Positions 1-9,057 of a stretch of 64,000 bases of DNA are shown here, in pieces (position 1 is the stretch's first letter; each line of letters begins with the position of its first letter). The stretch is from Microbacterium sp. SORGH_AS_0862 (lineage in GTDB: Bacteria; Actinomycetota; Actinomycetes; Actinomycetales; Microbacteriaceae), in assembly GCF_030818795.1 (NCBI RefSeq), contig NZ_JAUTAY010000001.1, positions 1,426,001-1,490,000 on the forward strand, in the 5' to 3' direction. A program made the position numbers and the translations under genes. Under the pieces are notes generated by a model that was given only the letters and a program-made list of their open reading frames with translations, was not told where the DNA came from and did no database searches.

Positions 1-379
1 GCATGGCTCCGACGATGTTGGCGATGTCTCCCTGCCCCGCCGCCTGCAGCGCGGCGACCACGTCGGCCTGCGAGGCGCCCGCGGGGAACTGGCCCCCCAG
101 ACCCGCAGAGACGACGCCCTCGAAGATGACGTTCGTCGCCTCGCCGAGCACGCGAGGCGCGATGACGGCCAGCACGACGCCGGCGGCACCCGCGAGGGAG
201 ACGAGGGTGAAGGCGACCGCGTGGGGCTTCAGCAACCCGATGAGCCGCAGGAACGACTTTCCGAAGTTCGCGGCCTTGCCGGGTGCGACGGAGTCCCAGC
301 TGCCCGAGTTCTGGCGCGCCTGCTCGGCGAGCTCCAGTTCGAGGCGCTCTTCTTCTGTCAGCGCGTCGGGCGTGCTCAT
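1..379 (-). CDS. ABC exporter subunit, N-terminal part (runs off left edge)
   Basis: Only the first 126 codons are present; the rest lies left of the window. The product begins MSTPDALTEEERLELELAEQ, an acidic cytoplasmic leader, and then a hydrophobic stretch (about residues 55-80) that looks like the first transmembrane helix of an ABC exporter. The ATG at 379 overlaps the TGA of the upstream exporter gene (376-378) in an ATGA junction, so the two are translationally coupled. The partner has a degenerate nucleotide site, so by analogy with TM287/288 and BmrC/BmrD this subunit should carry the complete catalytic site; that part is not visible here. Confidence 0.85.
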   Translation of the reverse strand, partial: MSTPDALTEEERLELELAEQARQNSGSWDSVAPGKAANFGKSFLRLIGLLKPHAVAFTLVSLAGAAGVVLAVIAPRVLGEATNVIFEGVVSAGLGGQFPAGASQADVVAALQAAGQGDIANIVGAM

Positions 380-2103
380 GCGTCCACCCCCAGCTGCGAT
401 TCGACGATCTCTCGGTACGTGTCGTTGTCGGCGAGCAGTTCTTCGTGCGTGCCCACGCCCACCATGCGACCGCCGTCGAGCACGACGATGCGGTCGGCGC
501 CCGTGACGGTCGAGATCCGCTGCGCGACGACGATCTTGGTGACGTCCGGCAGCCGCTCCCAGAGCGCTTGGCGCAGCCGCGCGTCGGTGCGCAGATCGAG
601 CGCGGAGAACGAATCGTCGAACACGAAGAGGTCGGGGCGGTGCACGATCGCTCGCGCGATCGCGAGGCGCTGACGCTGGCCGCCCGAGACGTTCGTGCCG
701 CCTTGCGCGATGGTGGCCTCGAGGCCGCCGGACATCTCGGACACGAAGTCCCTCGCCTGCGCGATCTCGAGCGCCTCCCACAGCTCGTCGTCGCTCGCAT
801 CCTCACGGCCGAAGCGGAGGTTGGAGGCGACGGTTCCGGTGAACAGGAACGGACGTTGCGGCACGAGGCCGATGCCCTTCCAGAGCAGGTCGAGGTCCGC
901 CTCGCGTACATCGACGCCCGCCACCCGCACGGCACCGCCGGTGACGTCGAACAGTCGAGGGATGAGCGAGACGAGCGTGGACTTGCCGGACCCCGTCGAA
1001 CCCACGATCGCGACCGTCTCACCCCGCGCCGCGTGGAACGAGATGCCCTGCAGCACGGGAGCGTTCGCGCCGGGGTAGCTGAACGACACGTCGTCGAGTT
1101 CCAGAGCGCCGGGCGCGGGGAAGAGCGTGACGGGCTGCACGGGTCGGGCGAGCCCTCCCTCGGCGTCGAGCACTTCGCCGATGCGCTCGGCCGACACCGC
1201 GGCGCGCGGGATCATGATCGTCATGAAGCTCGCCATGAGCACCCCCATGAGGATCTGCCCGACGTACTGCATGAAGGCGAAGAGCGTTCCGACCTCGACG
1301 CCCCCGGCGTCGATCTGACGGCCGCCGAACCAGATCACTCCGACGACCGTGACGTTCAGCACCAGCATCGCGAGCGGGAACAGGAGCACGAAGAGCGATC
1401 CGACCTTGCGTCCGATGACCATGATGTCGGTGTTGGCGAGGCGGAAGCGCTCGGCCTCGATCGACTCGCGCACGAACGCGCGCACGACGCGCACGCCCGT
1501 CAGCTGCTCGCGCATGACGCGGTTGACGGCGTCGAGCTTCTTCTGGAACTGCCGGAACAACGGCACCATGCGCGCGATGATGAGGCCCGCCACGAGCAGC
1601 AGCGCGGGCACCGCGACCGCGATCAGCCAGCTGAGCCCCACATCCTGCTGCACCGCCATCACGATGCCGCCGATGGCCAGCAGGGGTGCGGTCACGAGCA
1701 TCGTGGAGCCCATCATCGCGAGCATCTGCACCTGCTGCACGTCGTTCGTGTTGCGGGTGATGAGCGAGCCCGGGCCGAACTGCGAGACCTCGCGCTCGGA
1801 GAAGCCGCTGACCTTCTGGAACACGTCACGACGGATGTCGCGGCCGGCCGACATCGCGGCACGGGCGGCGAAGAAGGTGGCGATGACGGATGCGGTGATC
1901 TGCCCGAGCGAGATCACCAGCATGATCGTGCCCGTCGACCAGATGTAGCCGGTGTCGCCGCGGGTGACGCCGTTGTCGATGATGTCGGCGTTCAGACGCG
2001 GCAGGTAGAGCGATGCCATGGCGGAGGCGAACTGGAAGACCAGCAGACCCAGCAGCCACCAGCGATAGGGCGCGAGATAGCGCAGCAGGAGTTTTACGAG
2101 CAC
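376..2103 (-). CDS. ABC transporter permease/ATPase, degenerate half of a heterodimeric exporter
   Basis: The 575-residue product has a type I exporter membrane domain (about residues 1-300, six helices) followed by an ATPase domain. Visible motifs are Walker A GSTGSGKST, signature VSGGQRQRLAIARAI and Walker B LFVFDD. The residue after Walker B is Asp rather than the catalytic Glu, and the switch His is Gln (VVAQRIST). Both changes are the hallmark of the non-catalytic site in heterodimeric exporters. The start is GTG at 2103, with GGGAGG five bases upstream and the typical LVKLLLRYLAPYRWW beginning; the open frame extends further upstream but that part is arginine-rich noise. The substrate cannot be read from sequence; drug or lipid export is typical. 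It overlaps the next gene by 4 bp. Confidence 0.9.
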   Translation of the reverse strand: MLVKLLLRYLAPYRWWLLGLLVFQFASAMASLYLPRLNADIIDNGVTRGDTGYIWSTGTIMLVISLGQITASVIATFFAARAAMSAGRDIRRDVFQKVSGFSEREVSQFGPGSLITRNTNDVQQVQMLAMMGSTMLVTAPLLAIGGIVMAVQQDVGLSWLIAVAVPALLLVAGLIIARMVPLFRQFQKKLDAVNRVMREQLTGVRVVRAFVRESIEAERFRLANTDIMVIGRKVGSLFVLLFPLAMLVLNVTVVGVIWFGGRQIDAGGVEVGTLFAFMQYVGQILMGVLMASFMTIMIPRAAVSAERIGEVLDAEGGLARPVQPVTLFPAPGALELDDVSFSYPGANAPVLQGISFHAARGETVAIVGSTGSGKSTLVSLIPRLFDVTGGAVRVAGVDVREADLDLLWKGIGLVPQRPFLFTGTVASNLRFGREDASDDELWEALEIAQARDFVSEMSGGLEATIAQGGTNVSGGQRQRLAIARAIVHRPDLFVFDDSFSALDLRTDARLRQALWERLPDVTKIVVAQRISTVTGADRIVVLDGGRMVGVGTHEELLADNDTYREIVESQLGVDA

Positions 2104-2194
2104 GATGCCTCCCGAGGCGGGGCGCGGTTCACACGCCGAGCACAGGTTAGGCCCGAGCTCCGACACCCCGCATCCGCCGGCGGGAGGATTTCGC

Positions 2195-2971
2195 TCAGGG
2201 CGTGGGCTTCTCCGCCGCGGCGAGCGCCGCGCGCGCCGCCGCGAGTTCCTGCTCGAGCCGCGCGACGTCGGCGCGGGTGGCGGGCAGCTGCTCCTGATGG
2301 CCGCGGGTGACGCGCTCCATGACCCACGACGAGAAGGTCGCGACGATGAGTCCCACGAGCACGACACCGCCCACCATGAGCGCGACCGCGATGACGCGGC
2401 CCGGCACGGTGACGGGTGTGAAGTCGCCGTAGCCCACGGTCGTCACGGTGCAGAACGCCCACCACACCGCATCTCCGAAACTCCGGATGTTGCTGCCCGC
2501 CGCGTGACGTTCCACGTTGAGCACGGCGAGGGCCGCGGTCCAGATCAGCAACAGCGCGGCCGCGATGCCGTACACGAGCATCCTGGCCCGCAGGGAGCTG
2601 GCCGCGGTGCGGGTGAACGAAGGAATGCGCGTGAGCGCCCCGAGCAGACGGATCGGCCGCAGGATCGGCAGGAGCGCTACGGCGAGATCGAACAGGTGCG
2701 TGCGGAACCACCGCCACTTCGGACGCGACATCGCCAGCCGCGCGAGGTAGTCGACGATGAACATCACCCAGGTGATCGTGAGGATCGACGAGGTGATGAT
2801 CGCGGCGACCCCCGACACGTCCGCGATGACGTGCACCGTCTGCGTGAGGATGAACACGAGCGCCGCGATCGTCAGCGGCCAGTACGTCATCCGCTCCCAC
2901 CTGGCGGTGGCCGCGGTCTCACCGCGCGGGTTCACCCCCGCGCCGCGTTGCTGCCGCCCGTCCCCGTGCAC
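2195..2971 (-). CDS. voltage-gated-like potassium channel
   Basis: This is a membrane ion channel of the Ion_trans_2/Kv type. It has several hydrophobic segments, an S4-like stretch with spaced arginines (RPIRLLGALTRIPSFTR), and a pore loop with the K+ selectivity filter TVTTVGYGDF followed by a last helix. The C-terminal 40 residues are Ala/Glu/Arg-rich and probably form a cytoplasmic coiled coil. The GTG at 2971 was chosen because a -10-like TAGAGT (2978-2983, minus strand) ends six bases before it, a leaderless arrangement. An ATG at 2890, just before the first helix (MTYWPLTIAALVF), is the alternative. The gene stands alone, 29 bp downstream of the sugar operon. Confidence 0.85.
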   Translation of the reverse strand: MHGDGRQQRGAGVNPRGETAATARWERMTYWPLTIAALVFILTQTVHVIADVSGVAAIITSSILTITWVMFIVDYLARLAMSRPKWRWFRTHLFDLAVALLPILRPIRLLGALTRIPSFTRTAASSLRARMLVYGIAAALLLIWTAALAVLNVERHAAGSNIRSFGDAVWWAFCTVTTVGYGDFTPVTVPGRVIAVALMVGGVVLVGLIVATFSSWVMERVTRGHQEQLPATRADVARLEQELAAARAALAAAEKPTP

Positions 2972-3000
2972 ACCTGCACTCTAGAGCGCACCGGGTCGCC

Positions 3001-4632
3001 TCACACCGCGACGTCGCCGACCAGGTTGACCCGGATGCCCATGGCGTCGAAGGCCGCGGCCTTCGCTATGAGTGCGCGGTCGGCCGTCTCGGCATCCGGC
3101 GCGTAGACGACCTGCGCGTGGTTCGCCTTGTGACGGGCCATGAACTGGTCGCGGCCGATGCCGTGCAGCACGACGTGTGCGATGGGCCACTCCGGGTTCG
3201 TCGCCTCCTTGCGGCGGCGCGTCTCCTCCTCGGGCAGCTCCACCGCGCTCGCCCGGAAGATGTCGGCCTGCAGCACGCCCTCGGCGATGAACACGCGCGA
3301 GACGACGAGCTCGCCCGGCTTGCTCACGCCGTTGATCGTCGCGCCGCCCGCCGGGAAGAAGACGTGTCCCTGCCGCCAGCCCTCGGCCTTGTCCCAGCCG
3401 CCGAGGTGGGACGCGGGAACGGAACCCGAGATCTCGTAGACCCACACGAACTCGCCGTCGAACTCCTCGCCCCAGCGCACATCGTGCAGCGTGTTGTCGG
3501 GCACGAGGCCCATCGCGCGCCACACGCGATCGGTCACGAGCGCGTCGACCGCGACGCCCTCGTCGGCCTCGTTGAAGTGGGGCAGCGCCCGGCCCGCGTG
3601 CAGTTCGCGGCCTCCGTCGCGCGAGAACACCGGCGGCCGCTCGCTCGTGTTGAGGATGCCCTCCGCGAGATCGGATGCGGGCAAGAGATCCTTCAGACCC
3701 TGCTGGTACTGGATGCCGACCGCATCCAGCCCGAAGTCGTCCGCGATGCGCAGCGCGGCGATGTACATCTTCAGCTGCCACTGCACCTGGTCGCGGGTGA
3801 GCTCGGTGGCCGGGTCCTCGCCGAAGCGGAACGTCATCCCCCGTTCGATCAGCCAGTCGAATGCGGCGTCGGCGTCCGCATCCGTGACCGCGAGCATCTC
3901 GGCGTAGAGCGCGGACTGCGACAGACGCTCCTTGTAGATGCCGGTCGGATTCAGCAGTTCGTCGTCGAAGATCGCGTTGTACATGCCCATACAGCCCTCG
4001 TCGAAGACGCCGATGATGGCCTTCTCCTCGCGCAGCTGCCGCCCGATCGCCTCGCCGAGCTCCCGCTCCGGGCTCTCGGCCAGCGCCGGCAGCGGCCGCA
4101 CGTGGGAGGCGTCGTGGGCGATGCGGCCGGTGCGCGTCCACTCGAGCAGCCCCTCGCGGAACCAGTCGTCCGCGAAGTCGACCGACCAGATCGTGGCGTA
4201 GGGCGTGCCCATCTTCGTGAGGCCCGCGTTCAGCCCCAGGAGCCCCACGAGGCCCGGCCACTCGCCGGCGAAGTTCGCGACCGTGAGGATCGGACCGCGG
4301 TGGGTGCGCAGCCCCGCGAGCACGTGGTGCGAGTACTGCCACACCGCCTCGGCGACGATGAGCGGCGCGTCGGCGGGGATGCTCTTGAACACCTCCATGC
4401 CCATGCGCTGGCTCGAGATGAAGCCGTGGCCGGTCGCGGGGTCGACGTCATTGGCCCTGACCACGCTCCAGCCGAGATCTCCGAGCACGCGGGTCACGGC
4501 GGCCTCCAGCTCGACCTGCGCGGGCCAGCCGGCGACGTTCGCCGACTCGCGGAGGTCGCCCGACGAGATCAGGTACGCCGTGCGCGGCGGTGCCACGAGA
4601 GCGGCGGGTGCGGTGGGGAGGGTGTAGGTCAT
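3001..4632 (-). CDS. L-fucose isomerase-like protein
   Basis: The 543-residue protein resembles the L-fucose/L-arabinose isomerase family, which interconverts aldoses and ketoses using Mn2+. Family-like stretches include the FDEGCMGMYNAI segment (near residue 215), where the metal-binding Glu is expected, and the N-terminal Rossmann-like part with the AEAVWQYSHHVL segment. It is the last gene of an eight-gene operon and overlaps the kinase gene by four bases (ATGA, 4629-4632). Context with a PfkB kinase and a DapA-family lyase implies isomerisation of a sugar or sugar acid imported by the upstream ABC system. The actual substrate is unknown; fucose itself is only the family label. Confidence 0.8.
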   Translation of the reverse strand: MTYTLPTAPAALVAPPRTAYLISSGDLRESANVAGWPAQVELEAAVTRVLGDLGWSVVRANDVDPATGHGFISSQRMGMEVFKSIPADAPLIVAEAVWQYSHHVLAGLRTHRGPILTVANFAGEWPGLVGLLGLNAGLTKMGTPYATIWSVDFADDWFREGLLEWTRTGRIAHDASHVRPLPALAESPERELGEAIGRQLREEKAIIGVFDEGCMGMYNAIFDDELLNPTGIYKERLSQSALYAEMLAVTDADADAAFDWLIERGMTFRFGEDPATELTRDQVQWQLKMYIAALRIADDFGLDAVGIQYQQGLKDLLPASDLAEGILNTSERPPVFSRDGGRELHAGRALPHFNEADEGVAVDALVTDRVWRAMGLVPDNTLHDVRWGEEFDGEFVWVYEISGSVPASHLGGWDKAEGWRQGHVFFPAGGATINGVSKPGELVVSRVFIAEGVLQADIFRASAVELPEEETRRRKEATNPEWPIAHVVLHGIGRDQFMARHKANHAQVVYAPDAETADRALIAKAAAFDAMGIRVNLVGDVAV

Positions 4633-5534
4633 GATCGGTCTCCTTGCAGAGCAGTGAGGATGTCGGCGCGCTGCGGCATCGACGCCGCGGCCCCCGGACG
4701 GGTGACGGTGAGGGCGGCCGCGGCGGACGCGGCCTCGAGTGAGGAATGGAGCGTGGCGCCGGCGGCGAGCCAGGCGATGAGCACGCCGGCGAAGGTGTCA
4801 CCCGCACCAGTGGTGTCGACCGCTGAGACAGGACGCGCGGCCACGGTGGCCGTGACCTCGCCGCCCTGCGCGACCAGCGCCCCCGCGGCGCCGAGGGTGA
4901 CGACGACCGTCCCGGCGGCACGGCTGAGCACGCGGGCGGCGCCCGCCGCATCCGGGTCGCCGCTCAGCGCAGCGGCCTCGTGCTCGTTGACCAGAAGGAC
5001 GTCGCTCAGCGAGACCAGCTCGTCGATGCGGGAATCGGGGACGGGCGCCGGTGTGAGCACCGTCGTGACACCGTGTCCGCGCGCCCAGCGCATGGCCTCG
5101 AGGACCAGGGCGACCGGTCGCTCCAGCTGGACGACGAGATAGCCGGCGCCGGCGATCGCGGCACGGTCCGAGTCGGACAACCGGTCGTCCGCGTTCGCCC
5201 CCGCGACGACGACGATGGCATTCTCGCCGTCGTCGGTGACCGTGATGGCGGCGATCCCGGTGGGCTCCGCGCTCGGGACGAGTCCGGATGCGTCGATCCC
5301 CTGGGCGAGGAGGAAGCCGCGCAGGCGTCCGCCGAACTCGTCCGCGCCGACAGCGCCGAGGAAGCGCACGCTCGCTCCGGCCCGCGCGGCGGCGACGGCC
5401 TGGTTCAGCCCCTTGCCGCCCGGGCCGGTCGCGAACGAGGACCCGCTGACGGTCTCCCCCGGACGCACCGCGGCTGCCACCCGGACGACGAGGTCCATGT
5501 TGGCGCTGCCGAGCACCGCGATCGACGAAGCCAC
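4629..5534 (-). CDS. PfkB-family carbohydrate kinase (ribokinase-like)
   Basis: The 301-residue protein starts with the ribokinase signature GSANMDLVVRV, has the sugar-binding GGKGLNQAVAAARAG block (near residue 40) and ends with the ATP/catalytic motif DTTGAGDTFAG, in which the Asp of GAGD is the base. It should phosphorylate the isomerised sugar before cleavage. The start is a GTG at 5534, only 7 nt after the stop of the aldolase gene, and its end overlaps the isomerase gene, so it is tightly inside the operon. Substrate specificity in this family cannot be assigned from these motifs; ribose is possible but a different ribokinase sits at 34,217. Confidence 0.85.
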   Translation of the reverse strand: MASSIAVLGSANMDLVVRVAAAVRPGETVSGSSFATGPGGKGLNQAVAAARAGASVRFLGAVGADEFGGRLRGFLLAQGIDASGLVPSAEPTGIAAITVTDDGENAIVVVAGANADDRLSDSDRAAIAGAGYLVVQLERPVALVLEAMRWARGHGVTTVLTPAPVPDSRIDELVSLSDVLLVNEHEAAALSGDPDAAGAARVLSRAAGTVVVTLGAAGALVAQGGEVTATVAARPVSAVDTTGAGDTFAGVLIAWLAAGATLHSSLEAASAAAALTVTRPGAAASMPQRADILTALQGDRS

Positions 5535-5541
5535 GACAGGC

Positions 5542-6411
5542 TCAGCGGTACGTCGCGATGACGCGCTCGATCTCGGCGAGCGCCGTCTCGTCGGGCTGTA
5601 CGAGAGCCATGCGGCACGCGCCGTCGGCGACCCCCATCGACCGGTAGGCGGCCTTCATCCGGGCCATGTCCCCGCCGATGATCGAGACGATGTCGTCGAC
5701 GGCGGCCTGGGCATCCGCGATCTTCTGGGCGTCGCCCGTGTCCGCCGCTGCGGCGAGCGCCCGGAACGGCTTCGGCAGCACCGAGGAGACGCCGGAGACG
5801 ACGCCCTGCGCGCCGACCTGACCGGCGGCGACGAGATCCTTGTCGGCACCCGTGTACAGGATGAAGTCCTCGGGCACGACCGCGCGGTACGCGGCGAGCT
5901 CGTCGAGGCTGAGCTCGCTGACCTTGGCCCCCACCACCGCAGGAAGCTGGGCGAGCCGCGCCAGCAGCTCGGGACTCACGGTGATGCCGCTGCGTCGCGG
6001 GTAGATGTACACGTAGAGGGCGCCGTCGCCGACCGCCTCTGCGACCTGCACGAAGTAGTCGTAGACCGCCGACTCCGCAGCGGGCAGGTAGTAGGGCGTG
6101 AGGGCCGCGAACTCGGTGACGCCCGCATCCTTCGCGATCTTCACGCGTCGCACGGCCTCATAGGCGCTCGGCTGGCCGACGTGGGCGATGACGCGCATAC
6201 GACCTGCGAGCTCTTCGACCGCGGCGCGGATGAGCTGGGCGAACTCCTCGTCGTCGACCGCAGGGAACTCGCCCGTGGTGCCCAGCACGAAGGCGCCCTC
6301 GTTGCCGGACTCGCCGACGTACCGGAAGATCGAGCGGCTGCCGTCGAGATCCAGCGAGCCGTCGGCGTGGAAGCTGGTGGGGATGGCGGTCACGATGTCG
6401 CGACGGGTCAT
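5542..6411 (-). CDS. DapA-family aldolase/dehydratase (dihydrodipicolinate synthase-like)
   Basis: The 289-residue (beta/alpha)8 barrel protein carries the family motif LGTTGEFP near residue 45, the Tyr region YVYIYPRRSG, and the Schiff-base lysine in VVGAKVSE. In sugar operons such proteins cleave or dehydrate 2-keto-3-deoxy sugar acids or act on related 2-oxo acids rather than making dihydrodipicolinate; the location here between a kinase and an SDR supports that catabolic role. The start is the ATG at 6411, preceded by GAAAGG at a normal distance; the open frame upstream of it is not coding. Confidence 0.85.
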   Translation of the reverse strand: MTRRDIVTAIPTSFHADGSLDLDGSRSIFRYVGESGNEGAFVLGTTGEFPAVDDEEFAQLIRAAVEELAGRMRVIAHVGQPSAYEAVRRVKIAKDAGVTEFAALTPYYLPAAESAVYDYFVQVAEAVGDGALYVYIYPRRSGITVSPELLARLAQLPAVVGAKVSELSLDELAAYRAVVPEDFILYTGADKDLVAAGQVGAQGVVSGVSSVLPKPFRALAAAADTGDAQKIADAQAAVDDIVSIIGGDMARMKAAYRSMGVADGACRMALVQPDETALAEIERVIATYR

Positions 6412-6446
6412 GTCGATGCCTTTCGAGAGGATGCGGAGCGGGCCGC

Positions 6447-7184
6447 TCACGCGTAGGAGGTGTTGGCGGTGGGAGTCAGGACCAGCTCGTTCACGCAGAC
6501 GCGCGCGGGCTGACGGGCGATCCAGGCGACGGTCTCGCCCACGTCGTCGGGCGCGAGCATGAGGGCGCGCGCCTCGGCGGAGGGCGGGTTCGGCCGGGTG
6601 TCGAGGATGTCGGTGGCCACCTCGCCGGGACACAGGTGCGTGGCGCGGATGCCGTGCAGCCGCTCCTGCGCGTTGAGGGTCTCCGCCATCACGCCGAGCG
6701 AGGTCTTGCTCATGGCGTAGGCGGCGCCCGCGCCGGGCGAGTGGCGCCACGCGGCCCAGGAGGACACCAGCACGATGAGTCCCGCGCCGGCCGCTCGCAT
6801 CCCGGGCAGCACCGCGTGCACGGTGCGCACCGCACCCTGGAGATTCACGTCCATGACGTGTGCGATGTCGGTCGCCGAGACCTGGTCCCAGAACCGGCCG
6901 GCGACGTTCGTGCCCGCGCAGTAGACCAGCGTGTCGATGTGGCCGTGCGTGTCGGTGAGACGCGCGGCCGCATCCTGGACGGCGTCGTCGTCGGTGACGT
7001 CGAGCATGAGGGCGGATGCGGCCCCGCCGCTCCGATGGACGGCGTCGAGGGTCGCGTCCAGCTCCGCCGCCCGGCGGCCCGACACGACGACGTGGAAACC
7101 GTCGCGTGCGAGCGCCTGGGCCGCGGCGCGGCCGATGCCGGTTCCGCCGCCGACGACCCAGGCGGTTCGTGTCGCCTCGCCCAT
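6447..7184 (-). CDS. SDR-family NAD(P)-dependent oxidoreductase
   Basis: A classical short-chain dehydrogenase of 245 residues: cofactor motif GGGTGIG near the N-terminus, NAG-like CAG at about residue 90, catalytic Ser in VLVSSWAAW and the YAMSK catalytic Tyr/Lys pair. It would oxidise or reduce a hydroxyl group of the operon's sugar substrate. The ATG lies one base upstream of the end of the neighbouring permease gene, so it is co-translated or nearly so. The exact reaction is unknown. Confidence 0.85.
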   Translation of the reverse strand: MGEATRTAWVVGGGTGIGRAAAQALARDGFHVVVSGRRAAELDATLDAVHRSGGAASALMLDVTDDDAVQDAAARLTDTHGHIDTLVYCAGTNVAGRFWDQVSATDIAHVMDVNLQGAVRTVHAVLPGMRAAGAGLIVLVSSWAAWRHSPGAGAAYAMSKTSLGVMAETLNAQERLHGIRATHLCPGEVATDILDTRPNPPSAEARALMLAPDDVGETVAWIARQPARVCVNELVLTPTANTSYA

Positions 7185-7185
7185 C

Positions 7186-8079
7186 TCAGCCCTTGGTCGC
7201 GCCGGCGGTCAGACCGCTGACGACGTAGCGCTGCGCGAACAGCGCGACGATCATGACCGGGACCGTGATGACCACCGCGGCGGCCATCAGACCGCCCCAG
7301 TCGACCGACGCGTAGCTCGTGAAGTTCACGATCGCGACGGGCAGCGTGCGGGTGGACTGGCTGGAGAGCACCAGGGCGAACAGGAAGTTGTTCCAGCTGA
7401 AGATGAACGACAGGATCGACGCGGTCGCGATGCCGGGCAGCGACAGGGGAAGCACGACGCGGACGAAGGCGCCGATCTTGCTCGAGCCGTCGATCTGCGC
7501 GGCCTCCTCCAGCTCGGTCGGGATGCCGTCGAAGAAGCTCGACATGATGGCCACCACGAGCGGCATCGTCACGAACAGGTGCGTCAGGATCAGCACCGTG
7601 TAGCTGCCGACGAGCTGCACCTGTGAGAAGAGGAAGTACCACGGGATCAGCAGGCTCACACCGGGGATCACGCGCGCCATCAGCAGGAAGCCGGTCGTGC
7701 TGCGAACCTTGTACCGGGCGATGCCGTAGGCCGCCGGGACGCCGATCACGAGCGCGAGCAGCGTGGCTCCGACGCCCACGAGCAGGCTGTTGCCGATGAC
7801 CGGCAGGAAGTTCTGCACGGTGAAGACGGTCTCGTAGTTCTTGAGCGTCGGCTCGAACGCGAACATCTTGTCCGGGTTCACGACGTCGAGGTTGCGCTTG
7901 AAGCTGGCCAGCAGCATCCACACGAGCGGCACGAGGAAGGCCAGCACGACGAGGACGATTCCGACGACGCGCGCGGTCTGCCCGGCGATGTCGATCGGAC
8001 GACGAGGACGGCGCTTGATGGCGACAGCGCGACGGCCGCGGCGGCCGACGGGCTGGACGAGGGCGCGGGTCTCACTCAT
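7186..8079 (-). CDS. carbohydrate ABC transporter permease, MalG type
   Basis: The 297-residue inner-membrane protein has six predicted helices and the EAA loop EEAAQIDGSSKIGAFVRVV that docks on the ATPase, as in the MalG/UgpE branch of CUT1 importers. Residues 1-25 are a basic cytoplasmic leader. Its start overlaps the end of the MalF-type permease by four bases (ATGA at 8076-8079). No ATPase gene is present in the operon; CUT1 systems in actinobacteria often share a multitasking MsiK-like ATPase encoded elsewhere, which is the likely case here. Confidence 0.9.
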   Translation of the reverse strand: MSETRALVQPVGRRGRRAVAIKRRPRRPIDIAGQTARVVGIVLVVLAFLVPLVWMLLASFKRNLDVVNPDKMFAFEPTLKNYETVFTVQNFLPVIGNSLLVGVGATLLALVIGVPAAYGIARYKVRSTTGFLLMARVIPGVSLLIPWYFLFSQVQLVGSYTVLILTHLFVTMPLVVAIMSSFFDGIPTELEEAAQIDGSSKIGAFVRVVLPLSLPGIATASILSFIFSWNNFLFALVLSSQSTRTLPVAIVNFTSYASVDWGGLMAAAVVITVPVMIVALFAQRYVVSGLTAGATKG

Positions 8080-9002
8080 ACCCGGGTTCCTTTCTTGCGA
8101 AGGATCGCGAGGGCCAGCAGCACCACCACGATCAGCAGGAAGAAGAGGATCAGCAGCGCCGACGCCTTGCCGTACTGCGAGAACTGGAAAGCCTGCCCGT
8201 AGGCGAGGATGTTGAGCGTCTCGGCCTCATGGCTCGAGCCGCCTCCGATGCCCTTGGTGGCGTAGATGATGTCGAAGGTCTTCATCGCGTCGATGGAGCG
8301 GAGGATGGCGGCCGCACCGATCACCGGCGCGAGCAGCGGCAGGGTGATGTGACGGAAGCGCTGCCACGCGTTGGCGCCGTCCACCCGCGCCGCCTCGTCG
8401 GGCTCTTCCGGCAGGGTCGACAGGCCCGCCAGGAGGATCAGGATGACCATCGGCGTCCACTGCCAGACGTCGATGAAGACGAGGGTGTTCAACGCGGTCG
8501 AGGGATCGCTCAGCCAGCCTTGGCGCGGAAGGCCGAGGAACTGCATGACGCTGTTGGCGAAGCCGATGGAGGGCTCGAAGATCAGCAGCCACATCATGCC
8601 GACGGCGACGGGCGTGGCCACCAGCGGCAGCAGGATGAACACGCGCACCAGGCCCTGACCACGGAAGGTCTTGCGCAGCAGGAGCGCGATCGCGAGACCC
8701 AGGATGAGCTCGATGCCCAGTGCCAGGATCGTGAAGTAGGCCGTGCGACCGACGGCAGGCCAGAACCGGTCGGTGTCGCCGAGCCAGGTGACGTAGTTGT
8801 CGAGTCCGACGAACGAGAAGGGCCGGGTGACCGCGCCCGCCGAGTCGGTGAGGGAGAGGAAGACCGTGTAGCCGATCGGGAAGGCGATCAGCAGCGCGAT
8901 GAACAGCACCGACGGGACGATCAGGATCCACTTCAGACGAGCGTCGATCCAGTTGAGTGCGCGGTTGCCGAACGTCGACCTGCGCGCGGTGAGCGAGGAC
9001 AC
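8076..9002 (-). CDS. carbohydrate ABC transporter permease, MalF type
   Basis: The 308-residue permease has the CUT1 MalF-type layout with the EAA loop PDEAARVDGANAWQRF. The start is GTG at 9002, with a strong AAGGAGG five bases upstream; the longer frame to 9296 reads through the solute-binding gene and is not real. A perfect 13-bp hairpin separates it from the upstream solute-binding protein gene, which probably lowers permease expression relative to the binding protein. Confidence 0.9.
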   Translation of the reverse strand: MSSLTARRSTFGNRALNWIDARLKWILIVPSVLFIALLIAFPIGYTVFLSLTDSAGAVTRPFSFVGLDNYVTWLGDTDRFWPAVGRTAYFTILALGIELILGLAIALLLRKTFRGQGLVRVFILLPLVATPVAVGMMWLLIFEPSIGFANSVMQFLGLPRQGWLSDPSTALNTLVFIDVWQWTPMVILILLAGLSTLPEEPDEAARVDGANAWQRFRHITLPLLAPVIGAAAILRSIDAMKTFDIIYATKGIGGGSSHEAETLNILAYGQAFQFSQYGKASALLILFFLLIVVVLLALAILRKKGTRV

Positions 9003-9022
9003 GGAGCCTCCTTGGTCCGGGT

Positions 9023-9052
9023 GGCCCCGGGCGGCGAGCGCCGCCCGGGGCC
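9023..9052 (-). terminator. intra-operon hairpin after the solute-binding protein gene
   Basis: Positions 9023-9035 and 9040-9052 form a perfect 13-bp GC-only stem with a four-base loop, directly downstream of the solute-binding protein stop codon. No U-tract follows on the minus strand. Such hairpins commonly stabilise the upstream message or act as partial terminators, giving more binding protein than permease. Confidence 0.6.
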
Positions 9053-9057
9053 TGAGA

